A DNA stretch of 64,000 nucleotides from Bacteroidota bacterium. Lineage in GTDB: Bacteria; Bacteroidota; Bacteroidia; UBA8524. The notes under the pieces were generated by a model. That model was not told where the DNA came from. It worked only from the letters and a program-made list of their open reading frames with translations, and did no database searches. Each line of letters starts with the position of its first letter. Positions within the stretch are counted from its first letter, which is position 1. The stretch is from contig WBUH01000005.1 in assembly GCA_008933805.1 (NCBI GenBank), positions 192,822-256,821 on the forward strand. The letters run 5' to 3'. Of this stretch, positions 7,360 to 14,637 are shown piece by piece. Made by a program: the position numbers and the translations under genes.

Positions 7360-8719
7360 CCTTTTGCAACAATAACTGAAACTGCTTGCTCACCATCAGC
7401 ATCAGTATTGCAAACACTGCAATTGCAATGATTGCTGAACCCCAATAAATACTATTTACGCCAAAGAACGCAGGCAGTATCAACATTAGCGGGAAAAACA
7501 ATACAACTTGGTTTAACATTGCCACCATGCCGGCTTCTTTTCCCTTTTCGATGGAAGGCAAAAAACCTAACGACAGCATAATAAAGGGTTGCAATATCAC
7601 GGCTCCTATGTTTATCCTGAAAAACAATATATCGGATGCAGTATAAGCCCCGCCGGCCAGCATACTGCCAATAACATTATCGGTAAATACCATCATGTAT
7701 AACCAAATAGGCGCCAGAATAAATAACGAGTATTTTACAAATACCCCGAAAGCACTGCGCACACGTCCGTATTGTTTTGCGCCGTAGTTCATCCCCACAA
7801 CGGGTTGCAAGGCTTTCATAATCCCCAAGGTAGGGGTCATTAATATGAACGAGGTTCGGAAAGCCGCACTGTAAAAGCCCATGTCTTTTTCGGTGCCGTA
7901 TTTGGCTATCATGTTAAACACTACCAGCCCTTGCAACACATTCATTGCTAAAAAAATAAGGTTTACAAAACCCAACATCAGTATTTGCTTTTGCATGGGT
8001 TTATCAAAGTAAAAGGCCAACATCCTGCTTTTGAACGAAGCCTTACCTGAAGCAAAGTATATCATCGCTATTACGCAGTACAACAACATGGTAAGGTTAG
8101 TAGCCCAAGCAGCACCACTCACCCCCCATCCCAATACTTTTACTAAAAGCAGCTTTAGTCCCACATCTACCAAAAGACCAATGGCAGTGATGTTGGTTAC
8201 CAATTTAAGTTTCCCTTCGCCACGGATAATGTTGGTGAGCGAAAGGCTGTAGATAAAGAAAAACGAGCCTAAAAGACTTTGCCTGAAGTACTGTGTGCCG
8301 TATTGCAATATTTCGCCTTCGCCACCCATCATGCGGATAAGCGGTTCGGCAAATATGTAGGATGGGATAAAATAGACCAAGGCAAATAACAACGACAGGG
8401 TGTTTACATTACCCAAAATACGTTGCAGTTTGTTTTCTTCGTTAGCGCCCAACATAATGCTAAGTGCTGTGCCCGCTCCATTGCCCACCATGTTGCCTAT
8501 CCCTACCATTATCATGGATAACTGAAAGGCCAACGATACCCCTGCCAATGCATTGGGTCCGATAAAACGGCCTACAAAAATTCCGTCTAAAAAGTTGTTA
8601 AGTCCCATTAAAACAGCCCCTATCAGAGAGGGTATGGCAAGTTTCATAAACACAGTGCTCATCTTGCCCGTTAGTATCAGCTGCTTTTCGGTTTCGCTGA
8701 TTAAAGGTTTCTTTTCCAT
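7352..8719 (-). CDS. MATE-family efflux transporter
   Basis: A 455-residue inner-membrane protein with about 12 helices and the MATE architecture: N-terminal motif near 30-60 (PSLIGAVLMGLNNFLDGIFVG), an internal repeat half after residue about 240, and no soluble domain. MATE proteins export organic cations or toxic compounds using Na+ or H+ gradients. The gene follows the small HMA-like gene by 12 bases on the same strand, and both are divergent from a MarR regulator, the usual arrangement for an inducible drug exporter. The substrate cannot be inferred. Confidence 0.93.
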   Translation of the reverse strand: MEKKPLISETEKQLILTGKMSTVFMKLAIPSLIGAVLMGLNNFLDGIFVGRFIGPNALAGVSLAFQLSMIMVGIGNMVGNGAGTALSIMLGANEENKLQRILGNVNTLSLLFALVYFIPSYIFAEPLIRMMGGEGEILQYGTQYFRQSLLGSFFFIYSLSLTNIIRGEGKLKLVTNITAIGLLVDVGLKLLLVKVLGWGVSGAAWATNLTMLLYCVIAMIYFASGKASFKSRMLAFYFDKPMQKQILMLGFVNLIFLAMNVLQGLVVFNMIAKYGTEKDMGFYSAAFRTSFILMTPTLGIMKALQPVVGMNYGAKQYGRVRSAFGVFVKYSLFILAPIWLYMMVFTDNVIGSMLAGGAYTASDILFFRINIGAVILQPFIMLSLGFLPSIEKGKEAGMVAMLNQVVLFFPLMLILPAFFGVNSIYWGSAIIAIAVFAILMLMVSKQFQLLLQKVN

Positions 8720-8731
8720 AGTTTGATTGTG

Positions 8732-8995
8732 TTATAACTCTTCTATAAAGTACCCCAATTCGTAAACGGCATTTTCTACACTGGTTTGATTGAATGTGCC
8801 CACTATCCGCAGCACACAGTCGCAATCATCAATATCCACCCAGCAATGTTCAACACCAGCAATGCTTTTTAAAGTACACAGCACTCGAAAACGTTGATGC
8901 GCATCGCTGATGTTGGTTTTATATACCAATATCCTATGTACTGAATGTGTTGAAGCCAATCCTTCAAGGAAGGATGATTGAGCAGCTACTGCCAT
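8732..8995 (-). CDS. Small HMA-like (ferredoxin-fold) protein
   Basis: An 87-residue protein whose second half follows the heavy-metal-associated domain pattern (V-L-TLKSIAGVEHCWVDIDDCD--LRIVG, then ENAVYELGYFIEEL). The CxxC metal site of true HMA domains is missing: the loop reads TNISDAHQ. Metal transport is therefore unlikely unless the DCDC residues serve. I chose the ATG at 8995; the frame continues to a TTG at 9028, which would run into the operator region. It is the first gene of a two-gene operon with the MATE exporter. A ligand-binding or regulatory role linked to export is possible but unproven. Confidence 0.75.
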   Translation of the reverse strand: MAVAAQSSFLEGLASTHSVHRILVYKTNISDAHQRFRVLCTLKSIAGVEHCWVDIDDCDCVLRIVGTFNQTSVENAVYELGYFIEEL

Positions 8996-9008
8996 AATTT
9001 TGTTTCGT

Positions 9009-9098
9009 AACCGAATTAGTTGATGCAAATTTATATCGGTTGTGATGTAAATTACAAGGAAAACGAAATATATTTTTTATATTTGCATCGAAACCGAA
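9009..9098. promoter_or_regulatory. Divergent promoter with three AACCGA operator-like sites
   Basis: A TAnnTTTG box (TAtaTTTGC, 9078-9086) faces the MarR gene. AACCGA occurs at 9009-9014 and 9092-9097, and inverted as TCGGTT at 9036-9041; the first lies inside the palindrome TTCG-TAAC-CGAA. The third site falls where transcription should start, as expected for a repressor. The three sites probably bind the MarR product encoded at 9106. Confidence 0.55.
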
Positions 9099-9105
9099 GT
9101 ATACA

Positions 9106-9765
9106 ATGAATAAAACTGTTGAATTGGTGAACGAATGGGCACGGTTTGAAGAAAACCACCCTGATGGCAACGTTGAAGACTTTTGCCGCTACTATCTTAT
9201 TAATAAACGAGAATCGACCAGTACGGGTGAGCTTTTTGGCGGCATGATGCCCCCACCTAATAAGCCTATACTATTGATGAAACTGATAGGACGCATTACC
9301 CGTTTGTTTTTGATGTATGCTGAAACTGCCAGAGAAAAAACGATACTGAAACAGTTTGAAGATTTTAATGTGCTTAATACCATTAACCATTTGGGTGAGC
9401 CAAGAAAAACGGAGGCTATTTATCACTCACTAAATGAATTATCTACGGGTATTGATATTTTGAACCGCTTGCGAGAACTGGAATACATTGCAGAAAAGGA
9501 CGACCCGACAGATAAACGCTCTAAGCGTGTGAGCTTAACTTTTAAAGGCCGCGAGGTGCTGCACGGCTGTTATGGGGTATTTGGACGAGTGAACGAAATG
9601 ATGGTAAAGGATATGAGCATAGATGATATTAATTTATGCGTGCAGTTGCTAAAGGGAATAGAAATAAAGTTTGCCGGCTTGTGGCAACAGCACAAGGGTA
9701 AAGACTTTGAAGAGATTTATAAAGAAATAATGGGTGAAGAAAATTCTAGCCCTACTGCTGTGTAA
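9106..9765 (+). CDS. MarR-family transcriptional regulator
   Basis: A 219-residue winged-helix protein. The recognition part lies near 95-125 (GEPRKTEAIYHSLNELSTGIDIL) and the wing near 135-155 with the MarR hallmark DPTDKRSKRVSLTFKGREVL. It is longer than a typical MarR protein (about 145-170 aa), with an N-terminal extension and a C-terminal tail of about 25 residues. The gene is divergent from the HMA-like/MATE operon, and the shared intergenic region carries three similar hexamers, so it likely represses both transcripts until a ligand binds. Its 3' end overlaps the YjbR-type gene on the other strand by 14 bases. Confidence 0.88.
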   Translation: MNKTVELVNEWARFEENHPDGNVEDFCRYYLINKRESTSTGELFGGMMPPPNKPILLMKLIGRITRLFLMYAETAREKTILKQFEDFNVLNTINHLGEPRKTEAIYHSLNELSTGIDILNRLRELEYIAEKDDPTDKRSKRVSLTFKGREVLHGCYGVFGRVNEMMVKDMSIDDINLCVQLLKGIEIKFAGLWQQHKGKDFEEIYKEIMGEENSSPTAV

Positions 9766-10105
9766 GTTCGGCTTGTACCTTTTTGGGCAAACCTGCCACT
9801 ACTAAGTTATACGAATCGTCAATCCAGCCGCGAATTAGCTTATCATTGATACTGCCGTCCATTACCACGGTGTTCCAATGTTTCTTGCTCATGTGGTAAC
9901 CGGCAGTAACCCCGTCGTATTGCTCACGGAGTTCAACAGCTTTTTCGGGTTCACATTTCAGGTTGATGCTTTCAAACGCCTGAACATCGCACAGGGCAAA
10001 CATCTTTCCCATCACTTTAAACACCAATGTATTTTGGTCGAAAGGAAACTCTTCAGTTACCCCCGCTTTTGTAATGCAGTATTCGCGGTATTGTTCAATA
10101 TCCAT
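9752..10105 (-). CDS. MmcQ/YjbR-family protein
   Basis: A 117-residue protein with the full YjbR pattern: MDIEQYREYC at the start, EFPFDQNTLVFKVMGKMFAL, NLKCEPEKAVELREQYDGV, GYHMSKKHWNTVV and GWIDDSYNLVVAGLPKK. The fold (CyaY-like) has been proposed to bind DNA, but the biological role is not established. I chose the internal ATG at 10105 because the family begins with this sequence; the frame continues to 10153 but would overlap the upstream lipoprotein gene. With this start the gap to that gene is four bases, so the two are probably co-transcribed. Confidence 0.9.
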   Translation of the reverse strand: MDIEQYREYCITKAGVTEEFPFDQNTLVFKVMGKMFALCDVQAFESINLKCEPEKAVELREQYDGVTAGYHMSKKHWNTVVMDGSINDKLIRGWIDDSYNLVVAGLPKKVQAELTQQ

Positions 10106-10109
10106 ACAA

Positions 10110-10862
10110 CTACTGTTTGCTGCCAAATACCCGCTCCAATATTGAGGTAACACGGTGGGCAGGGTCTTGACGTATCAGTTTTTCTTCATTGGCTATTTTT
10201 AAGAACACCCCGTCAAGTGCGCGGGCAGTAACGTGGTCGGTAAGGCTGTTTCCGGTAATTTTAGGAAACAGCGTGCCTCCCAACGAAGCCAAATTATAGG
10301 CACTTACCAAATCGGTGTACAGTTTCTCTGCCGACGTATTATAAATCAGCGGCTTGCCCAATGATGTTTGTATTTTTGGCTTAAAAGCCGCCTGTAGCTG
10401 AGAGTATGTGTTGGTTTTTAAGTAATCCGTTGCAGCAGTTTCAGCTCCGCGCAAAATGCCAAAAGCATCTTGTATGGTCATTTTCTTCACTGCATCGCTA
10501 AAAATAGGGGCGGCAGTGCCTGCGGCATCCTCGGCAGCGCGGTTAAGGGCTGTAATGGTTTTATCTACAAGGGCTTGCCCGCCGGGTATTTTGCCCACAT
10601 AGTTCATAATGTTTTGGGCTTCGGGGGGCAACAACACTTTTATGGCCGCATCGCGCAAAAATCCGTCGGTAGCGTTGAGTCGGCATACCGCACTGTCCGT
10701 TCCCACCGTAAGGGCATTTTTCAATCCCCTTACTACTTCGTCTTGGGTTAGAGGCAAATTGCCCAAACTCCCGCCACTTTGCTCAAGAGCACTTTGCACC
10801 ACATCGCACGATGAAAGCACACTAAAGCTCAGTACTGCTACTGCAATTTTTATAACCCTCAT
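10110..10862 (-). CDS. DUF4197 lipoprotein, copy 1
   Basis: A 250-residue lipoprotein with signal peptide and lipobox VLSSC (C19). The mature part matches the DUF4197 family: LKNALTVGTDSAV, LLPPEAQN, the NRAAEDAA motif, and FLKIANEEKLIRQDPAHR near the end. The family has no known function and acts in the periplasm or outer membrane. It differs from copy 2 at many positions but has the same length and motif order, so the pair arose by an old tandem duplication. It lies 19 bases downstream of copy 2 and four bases upstream of the YjbR-type gene. Confidence 0.93.
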   Translation of the reverse strand: MRVIKIAVAVLSFSVLSSCDVVQSALEQSGGSLGNLPLTQDEVVRGLKNALTVGTDSAVCRLNATDGFLRDAAIKVLLPPEAQNIMNYVGKIPGGQALVDKTITALNRAAEDAAGTAAPIFSDAVKKMTIQDAFGILRGAETAATDYLKTNTYSQLQAAFKPKIQTSLGKPLIYNTSAEKLYTDLVSAYNLASLGGTLFPKITGNSLTDHVTARALDGVFLKIANEEKLIRQDPAHRVTSILERVFGSKQ

Positions 10863-10881
10863 AAAAAACCGTTATTAACTA

Positions 10882-11619
10882 TTACTTGGTAAATACCTTC
10901 TTCAAAATATCGCTCACACGGTGGTTTACATCGTTGCGTATTTTGCCTTCTTCAACCGCTACCTTTAAAAACAACCCGTCAAGCGCTTTGGTAGTAACGT
11001 ATTCGCCCAATGTGTTTTGGGTGATTTTTGGAAACAATATTCCGTTTAGTGAGGCTGTATTGTATGCATCCACCAAATCAGTGTATAGTGATTCAGCAGA
11101 AACACCTCCCACTAATGGCTTGCTCAACGAGGTTGAAATTTTGGGTGCAAAGGCATTTTTTAGCGGGTTGTAAGTGTTGGTTTTCAGGTAGCCTGTGGCT
11201 GCACTGTCGTTACCATTCAAAATATTTAACCCGTCACCAATGGTGATATTGGTGATAGCATCCACAAAAATGGTGGTGGCTTCGGGGGCTGCATCTTCTG
11301 CCGCGCGGTTGATAGCCAATATGGTATTGTTTACCAACGTGCTGCCACCGGGTATTTTGCTGAGGTTATCAAATATAGGAGCTGCTTCGGGGGGAAGTAA
11401 AATTTTAACCGCTTGGTCTAAGAAATAACCGTCGGTAGCTGAAAGACGTTTTACCGAGGTATCCGTACCCACCGTAAGGGCGGCTTTCAAGCCTTTTACA
11501 ATATCATCGTTAGTAAGTGCGCCGCTGTTTACGGCATTAATAATTTCATCGGCTTGGTCGCAAGACGAGAAAGGAACAGTGAAGGCCACAAAGCTAAGGG
11601 CAACGGCAAATTTTTTCAT
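10882..11619 (-). CDS. DUF4197 lipoprotein, copy 2
   Basis: A 245-residue paralogue of the downstream gene, with lipobox PFSSC (C20) and the same motifs (LKAALTVGTDTSVKRL, LLPPEAAP, LAINRAAEDAAPEA, DALNILNG-like NDSAAT, FLKVAVEEGKIRNDVNHR). It is probably the first gene of a three-gene operon with copy 1 and the YjbR-type gene. No enzymatic motif is visible; the charged helical repeats suggest a structural or binding role in the envelope. Confidence 0.93.
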   Translation of the reverse strand: MKKFAVALSFVAFTVPFSSCDQADEIINAVNSGALTNDDIVKGLKAALTVGTDTSVKRLSATDGYFLDQAVKILLPPEAAPIFDNLSKIPGGSTLVNNTILAINRAAEDAAPEATTIFVDAITNITIGDGLNILNGNDSAATGYLKTNTYNPLKNAFAPKISTSLSKPLVGGVSAESLYTDLVDAYNTASLNGILFPKITQNTLGEYVTTKALDGLFLKVAVEEGKIRNDVNHRVSDILKKVFTK

Positions 11620-11707
11620 ACGGTTTATTTTCAGTGCTAAAATACAACTTTAGTGCCTTTTTTACTTTACAGGTTAAAAGATTAGCTTTTTACCCAAATT
11701 GGATTGC

Positions 11708-12616
11708 CTATAGGTCTTGATACTTTACATAAATCTTACCTGTTTCAGAAGCCTTTCTACGCTTCTTATATAGCAAGTCTGTTAACTTAATTCGATTATC
11801 AAGAATTGCGACTATATCTAACCCATCCATAATAATTATTGATTTAAATAATGGATCTATCGCTTCGGGTGTAAGGCCATCAATTGTTACTAAAAGGCCC
11901 GCAGCATTTTTAAACTTTGTTTCTACTTTATGACAAAAAATAGCCAAATCACCTCTATCAACTTGCTTGCTCCACTTTGCTTCAAGAAGATAATCCGTTC
12001 CATCGTATGTGAATGCGCCATCTATTTGCTCTCCGCTAATTTTAAACGCCCCTTTAGGATCAAGCTCATATAATGCAAACAAATTATTGAGAAATTTTTC
12101 AAGTGCGAAACCTCTTTCTTGTTTGTTTTTCAACAATGAGAGCTCATCAAAGGACTTTTTTAATATTGCAATGTCATCTGCTAGGGATTTACTTTTAGCA
12201 ATTTCTCTTTCCGCATCCTCCCTCCTCTTTTTTGCTTCCTCTTGCTCTTTTGTAATCTGGAAGTGCCCTTTTGTTGTTTCACGCAATCTAGCAACAGCGC
12301 TTTCAGCCCTTTTGCGTTTGGAGCCATCGGCATCCCAATAATCCAAGTTTGAAAAATCATTAAAGTCAGAAACTGCAATAAATAAATTCATTAAATCATT
12401 TTCGTAGATATCACGTCTGTTCAACATTCTCTCAATTAACTCCTTAACACATTCTTTTTTTGTTAGTTCCCAATTCAACGTCCCAACAATTGCTGAATTC
12501 TCAATTACAACTTTAAGATAATCTCTCAAATCCTCCCTTTTCCAATAAATTAAGGATAAAGCCTCCTTTATTGCAACTACAGAATTCGGTGAGAATTTTT
12601 TATTAGTACTACTCAT
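11708..12616 (-). CDS. Orphan PD-(D/E)XK (Mrr-like) restriction endonuclease
   Basis: A 302-residue protein in three parts. Residues 10-118 form an alpha-helical domain (ALSLIYWKREDLRDYL, then LNWELTKKECVKELIERML) that I have seen fused to other restriction-like nucleases but cannot name. Residues 120-165 are a charged coiled coil. Residues 168-290 are the nuclease: E173 (RGFALEKFLNNLF), D199 (GEQIDGAF) and E212/K214 (LLEAKW), the complete PD-(D/E)XK set. It should cleave DNA, possibly modified or invading DNA. No methylase or specificity subunit is nearby. Base composition is AT-rich with AT-rich flanks, consistent with a gained defence gene. Confidence 0.85.
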   Translation of the reverse strand: MSSTNKKFSPNSVVAIKEALSLIYWKREDLRDYLKVVIENSAIVGTLNWELTKKECVKELIERMLNRRDIYENDLMNLFIAVSDFNDFSNLDYWDADGSKRKRAESAVARLRETTKGHFQITKEQEEAKKRREDAEREIAKSKSLADDIAILKKSFDELSLLKNKQERGFALEKFLNNLFALYELDPKGAFKISGEQIDGAFTYDGTDYLLEAKWSKQVDRGDLAIFCHKVETKFKNAAGLLVTIDGLTPEAIDPLFKSIIIMDGLDIVAILDNRIKLTDLLYKKRRKASETGKIYVKYQDL

Positions 12617-12916
12617 ATCTATGAAATACTCTGTAATTTAAATTAATAAATGTAAATAATTTAATTCCTATTAAGTTTTTGTTACAACATAGAACTACAT
12701 CGTCCATAATTCATAAATGCTTAACAGATTTCCATCTTGAACAAAAGCGCACAACTTCTCAGTATACATCCCTCCTATGTTGGGAGATTTGATAGCTAGC
12801 AACTAATACAATTATAGTTATATACTATTAAACTCCCTTGACCCCGTAATAAAAGCACCCGAAACACACTAATAAATTTAACACCAAAACCTTACCTTGC
12901 CGTTGCAAAACAACCT
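12617..12916. other. 300-base AT-rich intergenic region
   Basis: It separates the nuclease gene from the UMF1 transporter gene (divergent). I see no gene. A TAccTTGC box at 12893-12900, one mismatch from TAnnTTTG, lies 16 bases before the transporter ATG and is the likely promoter. The rest is AT-rich and carries short inverted stretches near 12812-12832 without clear structure. Confidence 0.4.
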
Positions 12917-14224
12917 ATGAAAAAGAACGACCCTAAGGTGATAAAAGGCTGGGTAATGTACGATTGGGCCAACTCGGTGTATTCACTTACCATAGCCACA
13001 GCGGTTTTTCCTATTTACTTCGTTAAAACAGTGCCCGAAACCGTAAGCGTTTTTGGGTATTCGCTCACCAATTCAGCCTTGTACTCGTATTGTGTTTCGC
13101 TGGCTTTTTTATTAGTGGCTTTGTTATCGCCGCTACTTTCAGGCATTGCTGATTATAAGGGCAATAAAAAGGAGTTCATGAAGTTTTTTGTGTACCTCGG
13201 CTCTTTGTCGTGTGCGGCGTTGTGGTTTTTTGTTGAGGGCAGCCCTCTGTTTATGGGTACTGTTCCTTTTGTGTTGGCTACGTTTGCCTTTGCGGGCAGT
13301 ATTGTTTTCTACAATGCTTATCTACACGAGATTGTAACTCCTGACCAAATGGATAAGGTGAGTGCACGGGGCTTCTCGATGGGGTATGTGGGCAGTGTAA
13401 TTTTACTGATTATCAACCTTGTGGTAATGATGATGCCGGGCTTGTTCGGCTTGCCTGAAAAGGGGCCGTTGGGCGCGCAGCTTGCCTTTTTATCAGTAGG
13501 TTTGTGGTGGGCCGGTTTTGCCCAAATACCGTTTAAACTGCTCCCGCCCTCAGAAAATAAGCACCCGTATAGCAGGCAATTATTAATGCACGGCTACAAG
13601 GAGCTGAACAAGGTTTGGAAGCAGCTTAAACACATCCGCAGTTTAAAAATGTTTCTTGCTTCGTTTTTTGTGTTCAGCATGGCATTGCAAACGGTGATGT
13701 ACGTGGCATCGGTGTACGGCGAAAAGGAAATACAACTTGAAACTACTAATCTTATCATCACCATTCTTATCATACAGTTGGTGGCTATACTTGGGGCAGT
13801 AATATTTTCAAGGATTTCATCGAAGTTCGGAAACATTGTGAGCCTATCTATAGCTTTGATTATTTGGGTGGGAATTTGCGTGGGGGCATACTTCTTACCT
13901 GCCAAAGATTATACAGGCTTTTACATTTTAGGGGCGGCTGTGGGCTTGGTAATGGGCGGTTCGCAGGCTATTTCGCGCAGTACTTACTCAAAATTGTTGC
14001 CGCATGATACAGAAGACCATGCTTCGTTTTTCAGCTTTTACGATGTAGCCGAAAAGCTATCCATTGTATTGGGTATGTTTGTTTGGGGACTGATTGATAA
14101 CCTTTTTGATATGCGCAGCGGTATTTTGGCCTTGGTTACGTTTTTTGTTATCGGGTTGGCGTTGATGCAAACGGTGAAGGATGAAAAGCTGGCTCCTGCT
14201 AAAAAGGGGCATGGTGAATCTTAA
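12917..14224 (+). CDS. UMF1-family MFS transporter (Atg22-like)
   Basis: A 435-residue inner-membrane protein with 12 predicted helices. It begins with the family hallmark WVMYDWANSVYSLTIATAVFP (residues 12-32) and has GYVGSVILLI in the middle and GGSQAISRSTYSKLLP in the second half, as in UMF1/Atg22-like proteins of the major facilitator superfamily. Substrates of the bacterial members are unknown; the fungal relative exports amino acids from the vacuole. It stands alone, and its 3' end runs directly into the palindrome island. Confidence 0.9.
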   Translation: MKKNDPKVIKGWVMYDWANSVYSLTIATAVFPIYFVKTVPETVSVFGYSLTNSALYSYCVSLAFLLVALLSPLLSGIADYKGNKKEFMKFFVYLGSLSCAALWFFVEGSPLFMGTVPFVLATFAFAGSIVFYNAYLHEIVTPDQMDKVSARGFSMGYVGSVILLIINLVVMMMPGLFGLPEKGPLGAQLAFLSVGLWWAGFAQIPFKLLPPSENKHPYSRQLLMHGYKELNKVWKQLKHIRSLKMFLASFFVFSMALQTVMYVASVYGEKEIQLETTNLIITILIIQLVAILGAVIFSRISSKFGNIVSLSIALIIWVGICVGAYFLPAKDYTGFYILGAAVGLVMGGSQAISRSTYSKLLPHDTEDHASFFSFYDVAEKLSIVLGMFVWGLIDNLFDMRSGILALVTFFVIGLALMQTVKDEKLAPAKKGHGES

Positions 14225-14228
14225 AGGC

Positions 14229-14247
14229 ATCGGGAATAAATCCCGAT
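14229..14247. repeat. Palindrome, GGGAATAAATCCC type, copy 1
   Basis: ATCGGGA-ATAAA-TCCCGAT, immediately downstream of the UMF1 gene, followed by TTATTGAGAGATAGCAGAGG. Shares core and right flank with the copies at 14291 and 14528. Confidence 0.85.
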
Positions 14248-14290
14248 GTTATTGAGAGATAGCAGAGGGTGCTATTGTTGTTGCCTTTGT

Positions 14291-14311
14291 CGTCGGGAAT
14301 AAATCCCGACG
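14291..14311. repeat. Palindrome, GGGAATAAATCCC type, copy 2
   Basis: CGTCGGGA-ATAAA-TCCCGACG, a perfect 8-bp stem, followed by CTATTGAGAGA. The same 21 bases recur at 14528-14548. Confidence 0.88.
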
Positions 14312-14331
14312 CTATTGAGAGAGGGTTACAA

Positions 14332-14351
14332 CAGGGGGGGTCAACCCCCTG
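14332..14351. repeat. Palindrome, GGGG-TCAA-CCCC type
   Basis: CAGGGGG-GGTCAA-CCCCCTG, followed by CTATTAC, the same kind of right flank as its neighbours (CTATT). It abuts the 62-bp palindrome. Confidence 0.8.
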
Positions 14352-14412
14352 CTATTACAATTACCCTCTTGTAAAGGACTTAAGTCCTTTACAAGAGGGT
14401 AATTGTAATAGC
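14351..14412. repeat. 62-bp perfect palindrome
   Basis: Two 31-base arms are exact reverse complements with no spacer; the centre is AAGGACTTAAGTCCTT (14374-14389). The outer arms begin GCTATTACAATTACCC and end GGGTAATTGTAATAGC. Checked base by base; the next outward pair (T14350/G14413) does not match. A related 46-base imperfect palindrome lies at 36846-36891. Confidence 0.95.
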
Positions 14413-14432
14413 GATAGGTTATTAACCTGTCG
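14412..14432. repeat. Palindrome, AGGTTATTAACCT type
   Basis: CGATAGGTTA-T-TAACCTGTCG, with one T/G mismatch in the stem, followed by TTACAA. It shares C14412 with the large palindrome. Confidence 0.8.
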
Positions 14433-14527
14433 TTACAAAAAATCATTGTAAAACTTACTTTTGAGACAACCCGCTACTGAGGATGATGAATTGAAGTTGT
14501 TGAGACGCTTATTAATTGCCATCATTC

Positions 14528-14548
14528 CGTCGGGAATAAATCCCGACG
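14528..14548. repeat. Palindrome, GGGAATAAATCCC type, copy 3
   Basis: Identical over 21 bases to copy 2 (14291-14311). The right flank CTATTGAGAGATGGCTGAGG resembles that of copy 1 (TTATTGAGAGATAGCAGAGG), so the repeated unit is about 40 bases. Confidence 0.88.
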
Positions 14549-14594
14549 CTATTGAGAGATGGCTGAGGGTGGAATTGTTGCTGTTGGGGAGTAT

Positions 14595-14616
14595 CGATAG
14601 GTCTCCGTATCTATCG
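14595..14616. repeat. Inverted repeat CGATAG/CTATCG
   Basis: CGATAG (14595-14600) and CTATCG (14611-14616) around a 10-base loop, 21 bases before the next start codon. CGATAGGT also begins the palindrome at 14412. It may serve as a leader hairpin of the aminotransferase gene. Confidence 0.6.
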
Positions 14617-14637
14617 GTTTTATAATTATCTTGCTGT

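Noticed and set aside
8732-8995. Metal-transport role for the HMA-like protein
   Set aside because: The CxxC metal site is absent, so I kept only the fold resemblance.
8996-9028. Longer HMA-like protein starting at TTG 9028
   Set aside because: It would begin inside the operator region; the ATG at 8995 fits better.
14229-14548. CRISPR array
   Set aside because: The three GGGAATAAATCCC copies are unevenly spaced (62 and 237 bases), other palindromes lie between, and no cas gene is present.
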